A stretch of DNA of 10,619 nt from Prevotellaceae bacterium (GTDB lineage: Bacteria; Bacteroidota; Bacteroidia; Bacteroidales; UBA932): assembly GCA_031257455.1 (NCBI GenBank), contig JAIROQ010000220.1, positions 1-10,619 on the forward strand, read 5' to 3'. The notes beneath the pieces are model-generated. The model saw only the letters and a program-made list of their open reading frames with translations, did not search any database and was not told where the DNA came from. A program made the position numbers and the translations under genes. Each line of letters opens with the position of its first letter. Positions within the stretch are counted from its first letter, which is position 1. Below are positions 1 through 5,700 of this stretch, piece by piece.

Positions 1-188
1 AAACATTCGGATGTGTAGCACGGACGGCCTTCGACTGATTTGCCTTTCTTTTGCATCTCGGGTTTTGACCGGATGACCTTGTCAACAAAGGCATCTATGA
101 AACGGACAATATGATCAGAGGATACATAATCCTCAATTGAACAGGGAAGCATTAACTACTCGCGAGGGATAGATGATATATAACTCAT
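1..188 (-). pseudogene. IS1182-family transposase, N-terminal part, with an in-frame stop
   Basis: A DDE transposase would cut and join the ends of the insertion sequence. Reading leftwards from the ATG at 186-188 gives MSYISSIPRE, then a TAG at 156-158, then L and MLPCSIEDYVSSDHIVRFID and onward to a KGKSVEGRPCY motif at the window edge. The pattern (R-x-Q-L before LLP, S-x-E-D-x-x-x-x-D-x-x-V-R-x-I-D-A-F-V-D, then EGRPxY) is that of the N-terminal DUF772-like region of IS1182 transposases. The TAG stands where a glutamine is usual, so one C-to-T change in a CAG codon would explain it. Translation could still begin at the ATG at 150-152, keeping most of the domain, so loss of function is likely but not certain. 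Only about 60 residues are visible. Confidence 0.65.
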
Positions 189-208
189 ATTTTTCTCTAT
201 TATAGATA

Positions 209-239
209 CAAAAATACTAATTTCCCTGTAATATTACAA
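209..239 (-). promoter_or_regulatory. Bacteroidota-type promoter of the transposase
   Basis: On the minus strand the -7 box TATTTTTG (209-216) matches TAnnTTTG. It is followed by GTATC and preceded, after 20 bases, by TTG (237-239). The first transposase ATG (186-188) lies about 20 bases downstream of the box, so the leader would be short. Confidence 0.55.
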
Positions 240-459
240 TACCGCAGGCTATATTTTGAGAAAAAATGTTTTCACACAGCCTCTCTACCGGAGGAGGGGG
301 AACGGTTACTGCCGGTTGTAAACTGTCTGCGGCGGTTTTCCCGCTTATCGAACTGGCGGCGGGTTCGTCATTGCCGGTGTAGTACACGGGCGGTTCGGGT
401 TGCGTGGCCATTGTTGCAATACTTGCAACCATTGCGAAAAAGAAAAAAATTGTTTTCAT
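217..459 (-). pseudogene. Small secreted protein gene, apparently cut off by the insertion sequence
   Basis: The frame starts at ATG 457-459 and has an A-rich upstream sequence of the kind that serves as a translation start in this phylum. The product begins MKTIFFFFAMVASIATMA, a good signal peptide (K2, hydrophobic core, possible cleavage after the A-x-A-like end). A polar, proline-rich stretch follows, including PPPPVE near residue 57. I do not recognise a family. From about residue 59 the codons run into the probable IS terminus (GAG AGG CTG TGT GAA AAC), and the last 20 or so residues before the TAG at 217-219 appear to be insertion-sequence DNA read by chance. The visible part is therefore probably the N-terminus of a longer exported protein that lost its C-terminus. 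Alternatively it could be a short standing peptide. That it is a real gene rests on the signal peptide and leader only. Confidence 0.45.
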
Positions 460-460
460 T

Positions 461-502
461 GTTGTTTAATTGTTTAATTGTTGAGTTGTTTATTTGTTTA
501 TT
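461..502. repeat. AT-rich tandem repeats upstream of the secreted-protein start
   Basis: TGTTTAAT is repeated at 464-471 and 472-479, followed by TTGTTTATTTGTTTATTT. On the minus strand this is an A-rich, C-punctuated leader (AACAATTAAACAATTAAAC) directly before the ATG at 459, a typical Bacteroidota translation-initiation context. Confidence 0.5.
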
Positions 503-514
503 TGGCGTCAGCGC

Positions 515-552
515 TCATACTTCATACCTCATACTTCATACTTCCTACTTCT
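515..552. repeat. Degenerate intergenic repeat, unit about CATACTTCA
   Basis: Four to five imperfect units of ATACTTC(A) lie head to tail. The same kind of array, with the same strand sense, recurs at 10115-10145 between rpsL and rpsG. Weak open frames crossing this stretch consist of repeat sequence and are not called as genes. Confidence 0.6.
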
Positions 553-555
553 TTT

Positions 556-630
556 GCGGTTTTGGGATTGTTTTGCACTTATAATTTTATTTCCCCAAAC
601 AAACACTCATCAAAACAATCCCCTTACCGC
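556..630. repeat. Strong inverted repeat (hairpin), 17 paired bases per arm
   Basis: GCGGT (556-560) pairs with ACCGC (626-630), and GGGATTGTTTTG (564-575) pairs perfectly with CAAAACAATCCC (611-622). A 3x3 internal loop lies between the two stems and the apical loop is 35 bases. There is no U-run directly after it on either strand, so it is not an ordinary intrinsic terminator. It could be a mobile-element end, part of a transcript leader, or a structured RNA. Confidence 0.6.
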
Positions 631-714
631 GGGCTCTTTCACACTTTGGCGGCTTTTATTTAGTATGTCTTGTTTCGTGGGAACTCTTTTCAGAGTGTTC
701 GATTGGGTATAAAA

Positions 715-892
715 TGCGAAACGCGAACTGTACTTATCATTCTCGAGGTTCTCGAATACCCGTTTAACTATAAGCAAAAATTCACGTTTCTCTCTCGTGG
801 AGTTTTGCTTTTATTCAGTTAAACAAATGAAATTTTCGAGATTTCGGGAATTGAATAAAAGCACTCAAAATGAGAACGAGCGTTAAAAGATC
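715..892. ncRNA. Candidate structured RNA: long rod-like inverted repeat (possibly 6S-like)
   Basis: About 170 bases fold on themselves in nested stems. AACGC near 720-724 faces GCGTT (880-884). The bulged stem 730-756/835-864 includes CTCGAA (751-756) with TTCGAG (835-840). The stems 762-769/817-824 and 772-779/803-810 are perfect 8-bp helices, and CACG (783-786) pairs with CGTG (796-799) around a 9-base loop. A small side hairpin is CTCA/TGAG (864-867/871-874). A single bulged rod of this length resembles 6S RNA, which mimics an open promoter and binds RNA polymerase; that identity is inference from shape alone. Strand is uncertain. The only clear promoter (897-925) reads leftwards, but four stem positions (743/847, 747/843, 748/842, 782/800) are G-T in the plus strand, so they pair better in a plus-strand RNA. 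A MITE-like palindrome is the main alternative. No convincing coding frame is present. Confidence 0.35.
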
Positions 893-896
893 GGTG

Positions 897-925
897 CAAA
901 GATAAAGAAATTTTTTAAAATGCAA
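897..925 (-). promoter_or_regulatory. Bacteroidota-type promoter facing the structured-RNA candidate
   Basis: The minus strand shows TTG (923-925), 18 bases, then a consensus -7 box TATCTTTG (897-904). Transcription would start near 889-893, right at the edge of the long inverted repeat, and run leftwards through it. There is no nearby start codon; the first leftward gene starts at 459. Confidence 0.6.
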
Positions 926-941
926 TAGTTTGGTACGAATT

Positions 942-1031
942 AGTTGAAAATGGAGAGTTGAAAGTTGAAAATGGCGCAAGCGTAGCGGCGCAAGCCAAAA
1001 TAGTCAATAGTCAATAATTAAATAGTCAATA
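942..1031. repeat. Degenerate intergenic repeats (AGTTGAAAATGG and AGTCAATA units)
   Basis: AGTTGAAAATGG occurs at 942-953 and 963-974, the second continuing as CGCAAGCG. TGAAAATGGCGGCAAGCG returns at 1221-1238. AGTCAATA occurs at 1002-1009, 1009-1016 and 1024-1031. I see no gene here; it looks like low-complexity filler of a type that spreads between genes in some Bacteroidales genomes. Confidence 0.55.
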
Positions 1032-1075
1032 GCTAAATCTGTAAATCGTATTTTAACCTTAGTAGCACAAAATGT

Positions 1076-1210
1076 CCTGCCCTGCACCTCGCGCGGCGCA
1101 CGGGTTTTCTACGATGCACCGGCAGTATGCCGTGCGAAAGGCAGGGAGATGCTTTGTATCCCCGCGCTTACGCACGGGGTTATTCACGTTTCGCTCCTTC
1201 GGGGCTTTTT
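1076..1210. repeat. GC-rich hairpin cluster, probably a dispersed repeat remnant
   Basis: Several hairpins lie close together: CCTGCC (1076-1081) with GGCAGG (1140-1145); GCAC-GGCA with TGCC-GTGC (1116-1135, one bulge); CCCCGCGC with GCACGGGG (1160-1179, one mismatch, loop TTAC); and GCTCC with GGGGC (1193-1205) followed by five T. The last could act as a weak plus-strand terminator, but no gene precedes it. The block is clearly richer in G and C than its surroundings. I see no coding frame. I believe similar sequence is scattered through some Bacteroidales genomes, but this is memory only. Confidence 0.5.
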
Positions 1211-1330
1211 AGTTAAAAATTGAAAATGGCGGCAAGCGCAGGGTCGCCTGTCGCATAGGTAAGTTCAAATAGTAAATGCAACTAAAATTTGATATCAATA
1301 TCTGGATAAGTTATCTCCATCCGAAGAAAT

Positions 1331-1395
1331 AAAAGTTTCTATTATCAATAGAAACTTTGGCAGGAAAGTTTGCATTGGCAATAGAAACTTTTGTA
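1331..1395 (+). repeat. Left copy of a 65-bp direct repeat flanking the ATPase gene
   Basis: It matches 2671-2735 at 61 of 65 positions with no gaps. It holds a perfect 12-bp inverted repeat (AAAGTTTCTATT, 3-base loop, AATAGAAACTTT; 1332-1358) and a further AATAGAAACTTTTG (1380-1393), so the same half-site occurs three times. Three of the four differences between the copies lie in the hairpin loop (1344-1346), so both stems stay paired. The repeat ends inside the ATPase promoter. Confidence 0.9.
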
Positions 1396-1401
1396 TCTTT
1401 G
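1369..1401 (+). promoter_or_regulatory. Promoter of the AAA/DUF4143 ATPase gene
   Basis: TTTG (1369-1372), 21 bases, then TATCTTTG (1394-1401), a full match to the Bacteroidota -7 box. Transcription would start about 1406, leaving a leader of some 17 bases before ATG 1423. The spacer carries the AATAGAAACTTTTG half-site and the hairpin lies just upstream, so the flanking repeat could double as an operator. That is inference. Confidence 0.7.
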
Positions 1402-1422
1402 CATCATTAAAAAGATACGGTG

Positions 1423-2670
1423 ATGAAACAATTATTGAAAAAAGTGGTTATCGACCAGCAGCAAAACCTGTCGTGGCATCCTAAAAATATCGTGCGGAAT
1501 ATTCCCAAAAAATTGGTTAAAAGCCCTGAGATATTAGTTATCTCCGGCGTCCGGCGTTGCGGGAAGTCCACGCTTTTGCAGCAAATCCGCGCTACGTTGC
1601 CGGAACAAAATTTCTATCTTAATTTTGATGACGAACGGCTGGTCGGCTTTTCCGTAAATGACTTCCAAACGCTTCATGAAGTTTTTCTGGAATTATTCGG
1701 CGAACAAAAAACGTTTTATTTTGACGAAATACAAAACATACCCGAATGGGAACGCTTTGTCCGCCGGCTGTATGACTACGGGTACAAGGTTTTTGTTACC
1801 GGCTCCAATGCCGCCATGCTGAGCAGGGAATTGGGTACGCGCCTTACGGGACGTTACCTCCGGTGGGAATTGTTCCCCTTTTCGTTTAATGAATTTTTGG
1901 CGTTCAAAGGTAAGAAAATTACTGCGGGCGATTTGTTGAGCACCTCCGGCAAAACAAGTATTCTCCGGCTGTTCAACGATTATTTTAAGCATGGCGGCTT
2001 CCCTTTATATCTCAGCAGCGGCAATGACGATTACCTGAAATCGTTGTTTGAAAATATCATTTACAGGGATGTGATGGTACGCAATAATATTCGCAATGAG
2101 CAGGAAATATTGACGCTCACCCGCTATTTAGCCAGCGCTGTAGCCCAGCCGTCAACCAATAATTCCCTGTCTAAAATTATCAACGTGAAACATGCTACTA
2201 CCGTGCGGAAATATATATCCTGCCTGGAGAATAGTTATTTGATTTATCAAATAAACAAATACGATGTTTCTTTCAAAAAGCAGCTGCATAACCCGAAAAA
2301 AACGTATTTTATAGATAATGCATTGGCGCAAAAATTCGGTTTTAATTTTTCCGATAATAACGGACAAATGCTCGAAAATTTAGCGCTGATTGAATTGAAA
2401 CGCCGCAGTAAAGAGGTCTATTATCATCAGGACAAACAGGAATGCGACTTTGTATTGAAAGAAGGCAATCATATCTGTGAAGCCATACAGGTTTGCTATT
2501 CTTTCGGAAGCGCCAAAACCAAAGAACGGGAAATAGCCGGCCTGTCGGAAGCGATGGAGCAGTACAGGCTAAACAAGGGCATCATTCTTACTTACGATAC
2601 AGAGGAGATTATCCGTATCAACAGGAAAGTAATTACAATTATACCTGCATGGAAGTGGTTGACGCAATAA
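1423..2670 (+). CDS. AAA-type ATPase with DUF4143 C-terminal domain
   Basis: The product has 415 residues and belongs to the large prokaryotic ATPase family with an AAA_14 core and a C-terminal DUF4143 domain. Visible motifs are Walker A GVRRCGKST (42-50), Walker B FYFDEIQ (98-104, D101/E102), a sensor-like strand VFVTGSNA (123-130), and the family segment TGRYLRWELFPFSFNEFL (142-159). From about residue 200 the DUF4143 part shows a PD-(D/E)xK-like pattern: E318 in ENLALIEL, D342 in CDFVL, and E353-x-Q355 in EAIQV. Whether it still cuts DNA is unknown, and the cellular role of this family is not established. ATG 1423 is preferred; a GTG directly before it (1420) would add one residue. No Shine-Dalgarno is visible. 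The gene stands alone between two direct repeats, with its own promoter, and converges on the glycogen gene. Its bases are visibly richer in A and T than the glycogen and translation genes, which fits transfer. Family assignment is firm; function is open. Confidence 0.93.
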   Translation: MKQLLKKVVIDQQQNLSWHPKNIVRNIPKKLVKSPEILVISGVRRCGKSTLLQQIRATLPEQNFYLNFDDERLVGFSVNDFQTLHEVFLELFGEQKTFYFDEIQNIPEWERFVRRLYDYGYKVFVTGSNAAMLSRELGTRLTGRYLRWELFPFSFNEFLAFKGKKITAGDLLSTSGKTSILRLFNDYFKHGGFPLYLSSGNDDYLKSLFENIIYRDVMVRNNIRNEQEILTLTRYLASAVAQPSTNNSLSKIINVKHATTVRKYISCLENSYLIYQINKYDVSFKKQLHNPKKTYFIDNALAQKFGFNFSDNNGQMLENLALIELKRRSKEVYYHQDKQECDFVLKEGNHICEAIQVCYSFGSAKTKEREIAGLSEAMEQYRLNKGIILTYDTEEIIRINRKVITIIPAWKWLTQ

Positions 2671-2699
2671 AAAAGTTTCTATTGAGAATAGAAACTTTT
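2669..2699 (-). terminator. Probable intrinsic terminator of the glycogen gene, inside the right repeat
   Basis: On the minus strand the 13-bp stem AAAAGTTTCTATT / AATAGAAACTTTT (loop CTC) runs into a stretch of six T ending at 2669. It lies about 45 bases past the stop codon of the glycogen gene. In the plus direction the same hairpin ends in four T only, so it may also help end the ATPase transcript. The stem is AT-rich, so strength is uncertain. Confidence 0.5.
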
Positions 2700-2735
2700 G
2701 CAGGAAAGTTTGCATTGGCAATAGAAACTTTTGTA
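2671..2735 (+). repeat. Right copy of the 65-bp direct repeat flanking the ATPase gene
   Basis: It begins one base after the ATPase stop codon (TAA 2668-2670) and is in exact register with the left copy (offset 1340). The hairpin is here a perfect 13-bp stem (2671-2683 with 2687-2699, loop GAG). The repeat stops at TTGTA and lacks the TATCTTTG box of the left copy, so it is not a full promoter. Confidence 0.9.
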
Positions 2736-2742
2736 ATCCGCG

Positions 2743-5700
2743 TTATATCCATTTGACTAACGGGAAATCCTGCCTGTGCGGCAGGTCTGGATTTTTAGCA
2801 TGGATGCGGCGTGCCATAAAGAAAGTGCCGGGCATGTCGGGCACAATATCGAGGTGGTATTTTGCAATGCTGTTTTCACAGGAGACCAACGAAAATTCGA
2901 GCGTAGTAAGCATTTTATAGCGGTCATTCTTTTCCTGCTGGGCAATCACTAATTCCACGCCTACGTCTTCCGGGTTGAGTTCGCCGATAAATACCGAAAT
3001 ATTCATTGACGATGCGCTGCCCAAAGCCGGCATAAGGTTGGAAAGTTCATGGTCGGTAGCGACCAGTTCAATGGGACCCCATTCGCGCCGTACTTTTTTC
3101 TTCCATTCCGCCAGTTTGGCGGCCAGTGCATAGTCGTCATTTACCAATGCGGCGCGGCGTTGGCTGAGTTTGCTATAGAATTTTTCTTCATAGTCGGTCA
3201 GCATCCGGTTAGTCGTGAAGTTCGAGGCGACTTTGGCAATGGTATTTTTTATGTGGTTCATCCATTCTTTGGAAATGCCGGACGCATCGCGGTTATAGAA
3301 GGCGGGGGCGATTTCGTCTTCAATGATATTGTAGATTGTTTCCACGTCCAGTTCATCTTGAAACGACTGGTTTTCGTAAGCGTTTTCAATCGGCAATGCC
3401 CAGCCGGCGCCTTTTTGGTAGCCTTCCACCCACCATCCGTCCAGTACGCTAAAGTGCATTACGCCGTTCATTACCGCTTTCTCGCCGCTGGTGCCGGAGG
3501 CTTCCAGCGGGCGCGTGGGCGTATTCATCCATACATCGACTCCCTGCACCATCAGTTTGGCCAGCTCCGTGTCGTAGTTCGGGACAAATACGATTTTGCC
3601 GATGAACTGCGGCATTTTGGATACTTCCACAATCCGTTTGATTAAATCCTGTCCTGCTTTGTCGGCGGGGTGCGCTTTTCCGGCAAAAATAAACTGTACC
3701 GGATGTTTTTCATTATTGACAATGGCGTGGAGGGCTTCCAAATCGCTAAACAGTAAATGGGCGCGTTTGTAGGTAGCGAAGCGGCGGGCAAAACCGATGG
3801 TCAGCACGTCATCGCGCAAGGTTTCGCGCATCATGATTATTTGTTTCGGCGACAGGTATGACTGCGAAGTATTCATCACTTCCTTGATGTGTGCAATCAA
3901 GCGTTTGCGCAGGGTATTGCGTATTTCCAAAATCTGTTTGTCCTCGACATTATAGATGCCGTCAAAACATTGTTTGTCGTAGTGGTGCGTTTGGAACGCT
4001 TCCCCGAAGACCTCGCCCTGCACCGTTTTCCATTCGGGCGCTGCCCAAGTGGCATAATGTACGCCGTTGGTTACATAGCTTACATGTAATTCTTCGGGCA
4101 GATAACCCGGCCACAGCGGTTTCAAAATCTCGCGGCTTACCTGTCCATGCAGCCAGCTTACGCCATTGACTTCCTGCGAGAGGTTGGCGGCCAGAAAACT
4201 CATCGAGAATTTTTCGTTGGGGTCTGTGAGGTTGATTTTACCCAATGCCATCATTTGTTCCCATGAAATTTTCAGCCGGTCGGGATAGTGCGACATGTAG
4301 GTGCGCAGCAGGTTTTCCGAGAAGGCGTCATGTCCGGCCGGCACCGGCGTATGGGTGGTGAACAGCGAAGAACCGCGCACGACTTCCACCGCTTCGGCAA
4401 AAAGCAGGTTGTCGTTCGCCACATATTCGCGCAGTCGTTCCAGCCCGATAAAGGCGGCATGGCCTTCGTTGCAGTGGTACACGTCATCGGCAATATTCAA
4501 CGCCCGCAGAGCGCGAACGCCGCCCACGCCCAATACAATTTCCTGCTTCAGGCGGTTTTCCCAGTCGCCGCCATACAGGCGGTAAGTAATACTGCGGTCT
4601 TCGGGCAGGTTGTCTTCAAAGTCCGTGTCGAGCAGGTAGAGTTCCACGCGCCCCACGTCCACACGCCAGATACGGACTTGCAGCGTGCGGCCGGGTAATG
4701 CAACGGCAACGGTTTTCCATTGTCCGTTTTCGTCATATACCGGCGTAGCGGGAATTTTCATAAAATCCTGCGGGTCGTATTCATTCACCTGGTCGCCCGC
4801 TGCCGAAAGTTTCTGCGTGAAATAACCGTAGCGGTACAGCAGGCCGACTCCGGTCAGTTTCACATTGCGGTCGCTGGCTTCTTTCAGGTAATCGCCCGCC
4901 AGAATGCCCAATCCGCCGGAATAAATTTTCAATGACGCATGCAGCCCGTATTCCATGCTGAAATAGGAAATATGCGCGCCTTCGCCTTTTCCTTTTTCCG
5001 CCATATAGGTGGAAAAATGCCGGTAAACAGCCGTCAGTTTTTTCACGAACAATTCATCTCTTTCCAATTCCTTGTAGCGGGAGAGCGAAATCCGGTCGAG
5101 CAGCGTTATCGGATTATATTGCGCCACTTTCCACTGCGCCGGGTCGATGCTTTCAAACAATTCCCACGCATCCTGATTCCAGCTCCACCAAAGGTTTTTG
5201 GAGAGTGTCTCGAGCGCCGTGAGTTTTTCGGGAATATGTTTATGCACCATAATGCGCGTCCAGTTGGGACGGCTGATGGATACCTGCTGTTCGATAAGCG
5301 AAGAAGGCTCTTCCTGCATCGCCGGAAATTCCGGCACGCGCTGCGCCGCTTTCTGCAAAGCGATAGTTCCCGCTTTTTTATAATATTTAATATGATTATC
5401 CCATAGGGCGATGTTCGCTACGTCCTTTGCATTTTCATTGACGGCGGCTTTCCGTTCGGGCGTGTAACCGGTAAATTCATTTATTTTTTTGGCGATGCAA
5501 TCTACCACATAATCCCTGTTCGAGTCGTCCCGCTGGATTACTTCAATGCCCGGATGCGCCTCCTTGTATTTTTCTTCCACCCACAGGCCGAAGCCGGCAA
5601 GTGACGTGGTAATAGTCGGCACTTTGAATGCAAGGCTTTCCAACGGCGTATAGCCCCAAGGCTCGTAATAGGACGGGAAGACCGACAAGTCAAGCCCCGC

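Larger units (their letters stand above)
1..283 (-). mobile_element. IS1182-like insertion sequence, 5' part, continues past the left edge
   Basis: This is the upstream end of an insertion sequence read leftwards. It contains a promoter (209-239), the first residues of an IS1182-like transposase (1-188) and a probable terminal inverted repeat, GAGGCTGTGTGAAAA on the minus strand (269-283). That terminus resembles ends I recall for Bacteroidota IS1182-type elements; this is from memory, not a search. The outer limit is inferred from the terminus and from the way a small coding frame coming from the right changes character there. The exact boundary could be a few bases either way, and the other end lies outside the window, so the matching repeat and any target duplication cannot be checked. 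Confidence 0.6.

Noticed and set aside
478..712. Two overlapping short plus-strand frames of 61 and 72 codons
   Set aside because: They translate the ATACTTCA repeat and the hairpin at 556-630, have no recognisable family, and lack a promoter or leader.
556..892. Retron or group II intron RNA
   Set aside because: No reverse transcriptase gene or fragment is visible on either strand of the window.
1193..1210. Terminator of a gene to the left
   Set aside because: The stem-loop and T-run look right, but no credible plus-strand gene precedes it; it is better seen as part of the repeat block.
1423..2670. Toxin-antitoxin or defence operon around the ATPase
   Set aside because: The gene is alone; no partner gene fits between the flanking repeats.
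1331..2735. CRISPR-like repeats
   Set aside because: There are only two copies, 1.3 kb apart, with a gene between them and no spacers or cas genes.
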